Shown: piece by piece, positions 50,577 through 61,260 of the stretch
How positions within the stretch are numbered: the first letter of the stretch is position 1
Layout: every line of letters begins with the position of its first letter
DNA from: Phytophthora colocasiae
Lineage: Eukaryota; Oomycota; Peronosporomycetes; Peronosporales; Peronosporaceae
Length of the DNA: 64,000 nt
Reading direction: 5' to 3'
Assembly (NCBI GenBank): GCA_018806915.1
Contig: JAGKQI010000045.1
Coordinates: forward strand, 496,001 to 560,000
The notes under the pieces: model-generated
What the model was told of the DNA's origin: nothing
The model's database searches: none
Seen by the model: only the letters and a program-made list of their open reading frames with translations
Position numbers and translations under genes: made by a program

Positions 50577-52255
50577 TGGAAACTATGGACCCCCTGCGAG
50601 AGCTGGAGCGTGCAATCATGCATCTCACCAATCTGGCTAACTTAGATGGAGCAATGGAAGCAACTCACAAGCGTGGTCCATCAGGACCATCCAGAGATTG
50701 ATAATCCTCGAAGCGACCAAGAATGACAGATGGTAGCGCCCATACGGCTGCAACTGACGGCTCTCGAAGCAAGATGATCGAGCGGAAGGAAAGATAGCGC
50801 GACGGGTCACTAATTCTTCTCCAGGGCAGGATGGTAATCGATTTGCTAACTACACCTGCGCTATCTGTAAAGACGCAGGTCTTCCTGAAATACAAAATGC
50901 TATGTACCATCAACGGCATCCCGAGCTCTTCGAGAAACAGAAACCCACATAGATGGTCGACAAGATGCCTTGGCAGAAGGTGGACACTATGTGTGACTCG
51001 CAGGATACAAGAGCCAATCGCTTGCCGGTGCCGTACCAGCGCCAGGGTTGCAGCATTTGATGGCGGCCACCAGGTCATGCCCCTAGTGGACTCTGGTGCG
51101 TCACACCACATGACTGCCAATCGAGAAGCACTGACGAACTTGCACGCTGCCATTCCACTATAGGTTACAATCGCCGACGGCTCACTGGTACATGCGGACT
51201 TAGCTGGATGGCTAGTGGAACGTACGGAAGCGTGCTACGACGGTGGTACAGTGGTCAAAGGGTCGCTGAAACTGGAGAATTTATATTTGGTGCCTGGCTT
51301 ACCTTTCCGCCAGTAAGCTCGATGAAGAAGGCATGAACTTGCATATCAGTAAACGAGACGTACTTACTTCAAAGGAAGAGAACGGAGTAGGCGACAAGCA
51401 AGATGGCTGATTGTATAAGCTACATTGAGCGACATCAGCAAGTGAACGATCAGAAGCTGCGTGATGTCCGCTCGAATGGAGGCGGAGAGTTCATTGACAG
51501 ACGCTTCCGCAAGATGTGCCGTATAAGAGGGCAGCGACTACAGTTGAGCAATGCTGACTCACCGTTTGAGAACGGTGTTGAGTTGTTCATGTTCGGATCG
51601 GCAACGCTCTAAGGCACTGCGACTTACCCCAAAAGGCGTCAAGGCTCAATTCCTGTGCTATCACACCCACAGCAAGGCCATCATCGCGTACTCAAGAAAG
51701 ATGACTCCGCATGTATCGGGGACTATAAGTTTGTGATTCTCGCAGGATCCACGCGATCGCAAGCCCTTTTTGTCGGGAAGTGCAAAGATACTTAAGGTCA
51801 AGCTGCTGAGATGAATCGATCAAAGGAGGCAAATAGTATCCAGCTTACTCCCTCCGGCGTACAAGATAGTACAATGGCTGCTCAACCTTCCCTACTCGAC
51901 GTCCCAGAGGTAGCCAACGATGTGCAAGCCACTCAACTCGAAGCTCCAGTCGAAGAAAATGACGTTTAATCAGCGCAGGTTGTTGTTGAAGACAGTGAAC
52001 CAACAGAAGGCCATGGCACAGGGCCTGCCCTACAGGAGGATAATATCCCTCATCAGATCGTGGAGGAAATTAATGGCGGCAATGACATGACAAGCCGCAG
52101 ACGTTCCGAGAGAATATCGGCTCGAGGTATTGGTGGCGGTCTAATGGCTGTAGCAGACGTGGTGCGAGAGCCGCTGAACATAAGCGAGGCGAAACGATCA
52201 AAGTAGTGGAGAGAAGCAATCAAGAAAGAGCCAGTTGCCTTAGACGAAAATGACT
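50577..52255 (+). pseudogene. Ty1/copia retrotransposon relic
   Basis: Fragments in copia order on one strand: a gag-like piece LRELERAIMHLTNLANLDGA (50600), protease MPLVDSGASHHMTANREALT (about 51078) with VTIADGS just after, integrase core LRDVRSNGGGEFIDRRFRKM and LSNADSPFENG (about 51455-51575), the TPKGVKAQF segment (51627), and RRSERISARGIGG plus WREAIKKEPVALDEND at the link to reverse transcriptase (52100-52250). Stops and deletions separate them; the reverse transcriptase and RNase H are missing. Confidence 0.82.
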
Positions 52256-52434
52256 AGTACGCTAATGCCATTGCCTCCAGGTGCCAAGGCACTCGACAAC
52301 TCCGTACAGTTCTGACTGAAACGGGATCGCGAGCTTGATGACAGGAAGGGAATTAGCTGGATTGGGCGTGGATAGAGGTGATACTGACATGCCACACATC
52401 GCACGGATGCCCCATCCCATTTTTTCCATCGTAT

Positions 52435-54040
52435 GATAACGTCCATGCGCGTGTTGATTTCTTGGAGTGGCTCAAGTTACGAAATGACTACGTGGGGTAC
52501 ACCAAAGAGCGTTGTACGAACGGCAAAGAAGATATATCTACAGCGTTGAAGAGGTGTTGGAGACGTTGTTTGGGGTCTGTTGGGGAGTTGCTAAGGAGAG
52601 CCTCTCGGACGAGTTCCTGTTAACGAAGATTCATGAGGTTACTGATAACTTGCTGAATCAAGAACTGACGGACGTGAAAGAGATCTTTCGTACCGAACTT
52701 TCCATGGACCGGGACAACAGTGACATCGACGCGCGCGTGATCGACTACTTTCATTTGTGTAACTATTTGATAAAGAAATATGGTTTTTTGAGTATCTTTG
52801 AAACGAATCGTAGCAAAAAGGAAAAACTGTAAGGTAATAGTCCACTCGCTACCTAAGGTGCTAAAGAGTATGTCAGGATCCCCAAGGAGTCTCAAGAGAT
52901 GGGTGCTTTCATTGCGGCGGAGAGCAGTACGTGTCTGACTGCCCTAAGGCAAAACCTGTTGATCGTGCAAAGGCACTCATCGACAACGTCAAAACAGCTT
53001 CGACAGAGAACAAGAAGCGAGAAAAGAAGGTCGAAACCTCTAACAAAGGAAGGCAACGCTAAGTTCAATCGAATTCAAGCGTGCTTTCGCAAGGAGAAGA
53101 GGATGAAGTGGAAGTACCGCTTTGTTTGGATAGTGGAGCGGATCGATGCTGTTTGGATGAAAGATGTTTCGAGAAATTGGTGAATGTGCGACCAGATATC
53201 GTACGTGTGAGATTGGATGTGTCGATTGAGGGTGCGATGGCCGGTAGAACATCGAGTTTTGTGGATTGGATGGTAAACTGAAAGTGAGGTTGCGGACTTT
53301 CGCTGGTATTGTACAAATTGCTGAGCCAGGTGAGTGTATAATCATACTCAGTGGCTCCGGAGAGTTCCTACTCGGTAACGACTTACTGCTGAGATTGGGA
53401 ATCGACGTTGAGATGCAAGTTGATTTACTGGCGGTGACATTTGTGGCCGAAACGACGGAAGATGAATTTGACAGAGCAGACGAACCCATTGTTGGGAATG
53501 AAGTACTGCATGATGAGGAAGTGAAAACCAGCGTGTTGGAGCTGGATGAGAAGGCAAACACGGAAGGGTTTCCACGTGAACACAAAAAAGAATTGATACA
53601 TATCGCGTTGAGATTCGATCTGTGGAGTGCAGACCTTCCTGCACGAGTTCCCCCGACGCGAGTTCGCTTCAAACCGGGGCGAAACCGTACCGATGTAAGG
53701 CTCAGGAATATCAGCCTGTAGTTCTTCGCTTCATGAAGGACTTTAACGATAAACTTGTGCAACTGGGTTGGGTGTACGAGAATCAGGAGAGTTGGTGGGC
53801 GTGTCCAGCCGTTCCTGTTCGGAAAGGGTGTGGCGAATATTGACAAACAGCCGACTTCAAACCCGTCAATGCACTAGTTGAGGTGATCGTGGGTCTAATG
53901 CCTGACTTGCCTATTGACCTCGAAGCCGTTAAGGATGCGAAATGTTTCGGTTTGTTTGACTTCATCAAAGGATATTGGCAGCTCGCGGTAGCCGAAGAGT
54001 GTCAAGAGATGTCATACATGACCCACGAAAAAATATGAAC
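52435..54040 (+). pseudogene. Second chromodomain gypsy relic: gag, protease and N-terminal reverse transcriptase
   Basis: A gag-like helical region covers 52435-52830 (VDFLEWLKLRNDYVGYTKER; DSDIDARVIDYFHLCNYL type). A protease LCLDSGADRCCLDERCF lies near 53125, then EFLLGNDLLLRLGIDVEMQ (53360), matching FLLGDDVLKMLGIDIERQ of the element at 1-3595. The reverse transcriptase start follows: FMKDFNDKLVQLGWVYEN, WACPAVPVRKG and CFGLFDFIKGYWQLAVAEECQ up to 54037. Stops at several places. The coding strand switches abruptly after this point. Confidence 0.85.
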
Positions 54041-54054
54041 ATCAAAGCGGGTTG

Positions 54055-54480
54055 GTCTAGTCACCCTAATGTAATCGACAAGGGTTTCGCGCATCCAATT
54101 CGTCGCGCAAAGAAATTGCTGTAATTAGCCGTCTTCAGGTACGGTATCTCCTTCAAGGCACGGATTCTCTCTGGGTTATGTTTGATGCCAGAACCCGAGA
54201 TTATGTTTCCACACCAACGTACTTCGCGTTTGAACAAACAGGATTTCTTCACACTTAACTGAATGCCGAAAAAATCTAACAGTTCAAACAATCTCTCCAT
54301 TTCACCAAGTAAGTCTTAATGTCAGCCGCGAAAAGGAGTAGAACATCAATCCAAACGAGAAAATGGCGATGCATAAGGTCCTATAGAAACTTCTGTATTG
54401 TTGATTGAAAGAACAGTGCAGCGTCTATACAGCCCTGTGGATTGCAAAACGCGTTTGATAACACGATGACTAGTACATCC
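54055..54480 (-). pseudogene. Flipped block: reverse transcriptase C-terminal half
   Basis: On the minus strand: CNPQGCIDAALFFQSTIQKF (54440), FLVWIDVLLLFAADIKTYLV (near 54350; IDVL where the intact relative has IDDL), then RLFELLDFFGIQLSVKKSCL and GSGIKHNPERIRALKEIPYL (54300-54120). This is the continuation of the plus-strand reverse transcriptase but on the other strand. Confidence 0.85.
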
Positions 54481-54539
54481 AAGCGCACCAAGAGGGTGGT
54501 ATAACCCTTTTCCGTAGTGTCATTTGCCGAAAATGTGTC

Positions 54540-55022
54540 GATGGCTGGTGGTTTCCAGCCCACCAGGACACCATGTCACCCCACATATTATTTACCCCGT
54601 CAATGTGTTCAGTAACGTAGCGATATTCTGATAGCTTCGTTTCCCACCTCAGTAGTTTACCCCTGATATGCTTTTTCACTTCTGTGACAGGGACGAATAT
54701 GAAGATGACGTTTCGGTGATCACAGTAGAGCCGAAAGCCTTGTTGTCGCAACAGCAAGTAGCTAAGTCGCTCACACAGAGATAATTGGGTAGGTTTCTTT
54801 TTCCAATCGCCCTGGGAACCAGTGAACATACCACTCGAGCAAGTGAGCATTTCATGTTGCTGCTGGTGGACTCGGACATCATTCTCCCATTTGAGCACTT
54901 GAGTCACCATAATGCACCAACCGACGTCGATAGCGTCCGACATAACGCACATCGTTGCGTCTGCCCGTGGGAACGCAAGCTTAACACTCGTGGCCAACAG
55001 CTTTTTCACATTATCATACGCA
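54540..55022 (-). pseudogene. Flipped block: RNase H
   Basis: On the minus strand: AAYDNVKKLLATSVKLAFPR (55020), MCVMSDAIDVGWCIMVTQVL, LSYLLLRQQGFRLYCDHRNV, VKKHIRGKLLRWETKLSEYR and TEHIDGVNNMWGDMVSWW (54560). Clear homology to the RNase H of the element at 1-3595. In plus coordinates it follows the reverse transcriptase block, as in the canonical order, although both are reversed. Confidence 0.85.
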
Positions 55023-55033
55023 GCTAGCAGTGG

Positions 55034-55870
55034 TCAAACTAATGGCGATGCGCAACAGACAGCAGGGTGAGCAGACTGAAAAAGAGGACACGTCGGAAGC
55101 GAAGGAAATTGGCACCAACACATGAATAGCGCACGTAATACCCGGATAATATCTCTGATGGCTCGTTCAATACTACTGTTTATCCATGAGCAATAGCCCA
55201 TTATGAACTCTTGACGTGATTTCAATCGCCTGCATACTTCATCCACGACTGCACTTTTGAAATGTGAGCCGTGGTCGCTGGTCCATAGTGGTGGCATGCC
55301 GTAGCGGCCGTGCTGGTTTGGGTGGAGCATGGAGTCAGCTCACAAAAATGAGTCGCTTCATCTTTCAGTACCAGTAGATATTGATCACCACCAAAACTTT
55401 CCCCTAAAAACAGGAAATCCCAGTGTAGAGCACCGTTTCGCTCGTTTGTCCGATATGTTTCAACCCATGGGATTTGTATGATCCTACTCCCTTGACGTGA
55501 TGACACAACAGGTACGTCGCTAAAACAAAAGCTTCCACCCGCGCTCTAAGGCGGACCAGGTAAACAAACCGTCTTATCCTCTCAATTGTAGCGTACCTGC
55601 CACGGTGTCCTGTCCTCCACAATGGGCCACAACTAGTATTCGTTGCACTAGATATTCATCTTTACCAGGAATCTACAATTTCTCGTCCATGTACCATCCA
55701 GAGTCATTATCACCAGTAGCGTTGGGTGGGCGGTCTTTGCTGTACTTTGGCTGTGACTCTATTACCGCACGCTGACCTGGCCACTCAAAATTTGGATCGC
55801 CTAGAGGACGGATTGATAGTGACAATTGAGTTGAAGATGTCTCGAATATCAAGTGGATATACATGATTGG
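55034..55870 (-). pseudogene. Flipped block: integrase
   Basis: On the minus strand from 55870: IRPLGDPNFEWPGQRAVIES (linker), VVAHCGGQDT (zinc-finger start), RNGALHWDFLFLGESFGG and YLLVLKDEATHFCELTPC (first Asp, 55440-55340), then LWTSDHGSHFKSAVVDEVCR (second Asp, 55290) and WINSSIERAIRDIIRVLRA (Glu, 55160). Frame changes and stops are present. Orientation is opposite to the flanking protease and chromodomain parts. Confidence 0.85.
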
Positions 55871-55949
55871 ACCTATTTCGTGCCAGTACTATAAGGAAAC
55901 TTTTGAATCACACACCAGTACCATCTCTGGGGAACAAAGCTTCCGTTGA

Positions 55950-56545
55950 GCGTTTTTGTTGCCATCTCCATTGGATTTATGTGTGGATTCGAAACAATGC
56001 AAAGTATTGACGCTACCAGAACAACCGGGTGACATCGAGCCCTGTCTTTCTACTAGCATAAGGGTTATGCACAAGCCGATGATTACTGCACGCATAGAAA
56101 ATACGAAGCACAGCCAAAAACGCCATACTCACGCGAATACTGGTTACATGGATAGGCCCTTACCAAATCACAAGCGAGGACACACACTCGTTTAAAAAAG
56201 GCATGTGGTTACAGGTGAGGAGACGGACGTCTACTCTTTGAGGTTGAAGTTTTACGCTGACAGCTCGTTGCAATCACCGAGGAAATTCGTGAACATGTGG
56301 CAGTTCAAGGCCAGATCTTAGCGGTTGAAGAGCTCTTGGACTACACTTGGAATGCACAAAGAAGGGCTACGATATCCTAATGAGCTGGAATGGTTTAGAG
56401 GCTATTGAGGACTCCATTGAAGCAGCCAAGTCACTGGCAAAGAACATTCCAGTGCTGCTAAAGCAATTTGCTGCAGCTCGAGTTAATTGGAGGTTCGAAA
56501 AATACGTTAGGGCACTAACGCAGCGACGTCGGGTCGTTGAGTGAT
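55950..56545 (+). pseudogene. Second gypsy relic: integrase C-terminus and chromodomain
   Basis: The plus strand resumes with degraded NTKHSQKRHTHANTGYMDRP (55,950-56,200). LKFYADSSL and EIREHVAVQGQILAVEELLD (56240-56340) follow, then GYDILMSWNGLEAIEDSIEA and AKNIPVLLKQFAAARVN (56367-56480), matching the chromodomain at 3430-3560. Several frameshifts. Confidence 0.82.
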
Positions 56546-56782
56546 CCGTCTGGTGAATACTGTGGAATGTAGCCATATCGACCAATTGGTAAATGCACCA
56601 AGTCTTTTTTCGACATTTCGCAATTTCGACAAATGTATTTTCGACAGGTAATCAATATTGGCGATCACAATCATGGTAGGTCACGTCGCTAAAAACATGT
56701 TAGATCACATGACCAAATCGCTTGGTCATGTAGAGAGTCAATGAACTTTATTGTGAAGTTAAGCTCCAATGATACTACCGGA

Positions 56783-58721
56783 TCAATCGCATTTTTCCTC
56801 TTCTTCATAGTCAAGTGAAGTGTCGTAAAGCATACCGAGGTCATCATCATCAGAGCGATCCGAGTTGCTATCGTCAGCAGATCCATCGTTATCAGAAAAA
56901 ATGTCTGAATCACTATCAGAGGCTTCGTTTTCTTCTGTATCGGGTAAGGTAACTGCCCTTGGAAAACGTAAATTGGACCGCACAGGAGCCGTAGCATCTC
57001 CAGTGATAATACTTCTACGTAGTACCACGTTTTCACGTGCTATTTCCTCAATTACGCGAACAAATCGATCGAGGTTTGGATGCGGTTTCATTCTTGCGTT
57101 CAATTCACGGTGAAATCGTTCCAGGGGATTGTTGGTTCGATTTACTATTTGCCTCTGCACTCCGTGGATGTTCCAGAGATCCGGTGGATACATGTCCACT
57201 CAAGTCCTCAAAAAATATCCCCAAAACTGTTTCCACTTCTTTCGAGAGTATGGTAGATCCTTCGCGTCCAATCTAGACTTGATCTTCGCTTTTACCCACG
57301 CAACACCTTGTCCAACAATCTTACCGGGAGAGATAACTGTGAGCATATCCAGAACCCCAAAAGCCATAGCCACACCTACTTCGCCGTCTGGAAGAGCGTA
57401 CTCCTTCATCCTCCGTCTACACGCCTGTTTAAAATGAAACAAGCATCCAATAAGGCGTGTAGACGGATAATGCCCCTGGATGGCGTTGATAAGAGCGGAT
57501 TCAAAGTCACAAACCACGTCCACAGGTTTAGGCTGCTTTCCCAACGCGAACTCAATGCACTTAAACATTTTCACGTACAATCCTTCCGTTTTGTTCGTTG
57601 CTAGCGTGAAAAATATTGGCAAAAACAAATCGGTCAGCGGATCGTACATCATCAGCGTGACGAACTGGTGATACGTTTTCGGAACGCACCGAAAGGTGCC
57701 GTCAACAAACAAGTGAACTCTGTCGTAACAAAGTAAGTTGCGTAATTCTGGATGTGACCATCCTATCAGCCGTTCGATTCCTGACTTCCCTGCCTTTGCC
57801 TTGTTGTCATCATGCCAAGTGTAGTGGAATTGCAGAAATCCAACCAAATCATTCTTGACTTTAGCTAGTGCAGGGCTTTCCAGTTAAAGCAAAAATGTTA
57901 GAGCCGTAGGCTGATGCTCTGGCGTTGGAGACACGGTTGAGTACTTGCTTGTGTGAAAGCCCGCGTACGACACGCGTGGAAGCCGAATAAAACTTTGTGT
58001 AGGTTGCAGACCATATCGCCTTAGCCGCCATGTCCTCTTCAATCAAACCATCGACGAAAGCCTTCATCTCCTCTGTTACATCGACACAGTCGGATGCGTC
58101 ATTGGCTTGGATACCAGGCGCGCCACTACGACAAGTATGTGGAACCATATTGTCGACATCAAATGACATTGTCTCCGCGTAGAAAACAAGGGATCCGGGA
58201 CATTTTTTTGGCGCTATGTAAAAACTACATCGGTACTTGATTTTGACCGATGAGGTGTTTGCGCGTGTGTATTCGTAGCCTTGGTAGTACCGCTTTGTGG
58301 CTCCGTCCCGTGCACTTGACTCGCGTTCAGTCCCGCCGGTAGAACTCCCAACAGCAGTCTGCAAACTCACAGGAGCCAACGTAGTCGTCCCAAGTCCCTC
58401 TGGATCGAGTTCATGGTCTATGCGAGCTGGTTGGCTGTGTTGCAATTGATTGTGTGGGGCTCTGGCTAGTGTTTGGCTGGTCTCCGAGTTAACAGCAACA
58501 ACTTCAGCTAAATCCACCCCTTCGTCGCGCTCCCGTACAGTTCGACGGCTGGTTGGGGAAAACCTTCGCTTAGAACGGTCTCTCCGAGGCCGCGTTGAAG
58601 GTCTAGCCATAGTTGGGCCTGACCACTGGTGTTCTAGTTGTCGAATGGGCACATGTACACGGAAGATCGATGAGCCTTGAACCCTGGGTGTTTCACTCGC
58701 TACAACTCGAAAAGGCGCCAT
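56783..58721 (-). pseudogene. MULE transposase, near-complete with one frameshift and one stop
   Basis: From ATG 58721: a long Ser/Arg-rich head, a FLYWCH-like zinc-binding region (YRCSFYIAPKKCPGSL ... PHTC near 58170), then VTEEMKAFVDGLIEEDM. A frameshift near 57885 leads to VGFLQFHYTWHDDNKAKAG. The MULE catalytic domain follows: VHLFVDGTFRCVPKTYHQF (Asp), VVCDFESALINAI (Asp), RLIGCLFHFKQACRR, then one in-frame TGA at about 57197, and RTNNPLERFHRELNARM with the Glu. An acidic tail ends at 56783. Because only two lesions interrupt it, it decayed recently. Confidence 0.85.
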
Positions 58722-58746
58722 CTCACAACGTCCGTTAAAAACCTAC

Positions 58747-58754
58747 AAAAAAAA
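58747..58754 (-). terminator. T8 run after tRNA-like unit
   Basis: Eight A on the plus strand give T8 on the minus strand, seven bases beyond the tRNA-like 3' end; T runs of this length end Pol III transcription. Confidence 0.5.
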
Positions 58755-58760
58755 TAAATA

Positions 58761-58824
58761 ACCACCGGGAGGAATCGGACCTCCATCACCCCTTTCGGGA
58801 GCTTTTCCATTAAGCTACGGTGGT
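58761..58824 (-). ncRNA. tRNA-like Pol III unit lacking a normal anticodon arm
   Basis: On the minus strand the ends pair as a 7-bp acceptor stem (ACCACCG with CGGTGGT). A D-arm GCTT-AATGGAA-AAGC follows UA, and the box A consensus TAGCTTAATGG is exact. The T-arm is GGAGG-TCCGATT-CCTCC, giving a box B-like GGTCCGATTCC. Only 16 bases lie between D and T stems instead of about 23, with a small CCC-GAAA-GGG hairpin, so no standard anticodon can be read. It is likely a tRNA pseudogene or SINE-like head within the MULE, upstream of its transposase start. Confidence 0.5.
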
Positions 58825-59329
58825 GGGCTGGAATAGTTTAAAAAACAACAACGTAGAAGTTAGTTAATTGAGCTCAAACTACAAACTCGAAAGTAAACAG
58901 GCGCGACCGTTCATTGTCTGACGGGGAATTAACGGAATACCGCGACAACCCTCTTAGGACAAAAGTGTCCCCGCTCAATTTGCCCTTCGGCAGTCAATCA
59001 GACAATGAGCACGACGCAGGAACGAATGACTGTGTATCTTTCATTTTAAATTTTCATTGACTTGATGGACATTGACTGGAATGATGGAATAGATAGACTA
59101 GAATGATGTTTATTCTACAAGATAGATCGATGTGCTAGGCAAGAACTTTCTTCTTAAACCATCGGCATGACCAATGCCATTTGGTCATGTGCCAAGCACA
59201 TGAACATGGAATTTGCACACGTGACCAAACGGGAGTTACACGACGTGACCAAAGACGATTATGATCGCCAATATGTTCTTCGTTTTCGACAGACGATTTC
59301 GACGTGCGAATTCGACAGTGGAAAAAAAA

Positions 59330-61260
59330 TCCGAACTGATTGGAGGGCAGTGTAGTAGTGGGTTTGAAGGAGCAAGCCCAGCCCATTCACTGGGCGACGA
59401 CGACAGACAGTCATCACCAATCTGGAAGTATAATACAGATTACGTTAGGAGCGATAGGGCCAGTAAGTCATCAAAGAGACCGCTGGCAGAGACACTTCAA
59501 GATTAGCTCTGAACCATCATCTCTGAACGCTTCCTGTGAAAGTTTATTTGCCTGCCATGTGCCTGAAATGTAAACGGATATGCGCTGGACAACTACGGGA
59601 AAGCAACGCAGCGCTCGTCATACTTGATTTCCGTCAACGACTAGTTTCATGCCGTTCAATAGACATGTGTACGCAGCTACAAAATGCCCAACTAAATATT
59701 TTGTTTGTTTTTATGTATGAGGGATCCGTTTTTGGGTATCGATACAACCTCATTATCCTCGAGACTTTAAAAACGCAAAGTGTCTGTTTGTTCGTGGTCC
59801 GCACACCCAGGCACAAAATTTGCACTGGACAAAATTATACTAAGTACGATTTCGCTTGCCGACTCGTTTTGATTGCATGTCATTTCAAGAAACAGCGCCC
59901 GAGGAAGCAGGACAGCGAAGAGGACTTGCGATGTTGGTAATACGAAGGCGGAGGCCTGAACTACTGCGCTACGAGGCACTGGGAGGTTGGTCATGCTCTC
60001 GCGGAGAGAGCCTCTGAAACCGCACTGTCAAACATCATAACATTCCATTAGGCAGGATTTGAGAGGGACACACGGAAATTCTTTTCCACCAATGATACAT
60101 CGTCTTATAGGCAAACCGCGTCACTGTGCGCTCTTTAACCCTAATCTCATTAGCTCATTTATTTAGATTTATTTATATAAACTTAGTATTAAAAAAAATT
60201 TTCGGCTCCACGCTCCGTGTTCTATGGTTAGGAGCTAATACTCAACTGAGTCGTTAGCCACGGCATCCAAAAACTGTCGTCAATACCAACTATCACATAA
60301 ACAGCATTATACCAAAAAATACAAACAATTGCTGGTGGTTTAAAATAAATAAAAGTAGCCTTAATTGTTATGGTGTGATCCACAGTAATAGTGAACGGTA
60401 TACTTAAAATAGCTAGGACCTGGAAACCTGATTTGTGTGCCGTGTAGCCCATGGTACACGGAGGAAGGTGGATGCCTAGAGAAGTAAGACTTGATCAATC
60501 ATCCGTGCTGCCCGCGGTTGATAGAGGAAAGTAGATGCTTCGTTGGTTCGTAACGGCTTGCGGGGAGACAAACAAGGACACTAAATTAAAAGAAGCATTA
60601 AAAGAGGCTGTGAAATTAATACAAAGGTTTGTAGAAGATTCTAAATAGATAGTTATTGGATCTGAGCCAAAGAGAAATAGTAACGGGTGAAGCTTTAAGA
60701 AGAAAGTTGACTTGGTAGACGTGTATGACTGTGTATCCTCTTTCAACCTTCCGCCTAAGTTTCGACTATCTGTGGTTCTGTGTTATTACGTGGATATTAC
60801 GTGGATATATAGCTACACGATGGGATGGAAATGAAAGTACAACACAGCAATGGAAATCGATAACGCGTTCCGCGCCCCGGAGGGAGGGGAAACTGAGCCA
60901 GCCTGGAAGTGGAGGATTAAAAGCAAGAATGCAGCGTTAACTCGACTTCGCAAGGGAGAAGGAGCTAACCTGGAAATAGTACGTAATGCGACAGGAATGG
61001 AGAATGGAGAACTTGGTATCGCGACAACAGTGGATGGAGATGTACGTAACCAGAGATGGAAAACAATGGAAGTATAGCTGTTGTGGATGCAATAGTACGA
61101 CTCAATGACCCGTCTAGACGAGTGTACGACTCTATATAACGTCGGCAACCCCGGCCCGGCGTAGAGCAGACAGGAGTGCCTCCCAGTTAGCAGAGGTTCG
61201 GCGAAAAGACCAGTAACGAAAAGCAGCTAAACGAAGAAATGAGAATGCCCAACGACTTCA
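59330..61260. other. Gene-poor 1.9 kb
   Basis: Open frames at 59536-59940, 60495-60746 and 60850-61077 show no domain or leader that I can support. 60140-60200 is AT-rich. The stretch 61180-61260 probably belongs to the Helitron 5' part. Confidence 0.4.

Larger units (their letters stand above)
56602..59325 (-). mobile_element. Mutator-like (MULE) DNA transposon
   Basis: Degenerate inverted ends are visible. TATTGGCGATCACAATCAT near 56657 and GGTCACGTCG near 56681 are mirrored as the complement of CGACGTGACC (59240) and GATTATGATCGCCAATA (59256-59272), with TTTCGAC-rich outer parts on both sides. The transposase lies between them on the minus strand. The exact outer limits and the target duplication could not be fixed. 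Confidence 0.7.

Noticed and set aside
59536..59940. 134-residue Cys-containing plus-strand frame
   Set aside because: No leader, no motif and no conserved pattern; lies in transposon-flanking DNA.
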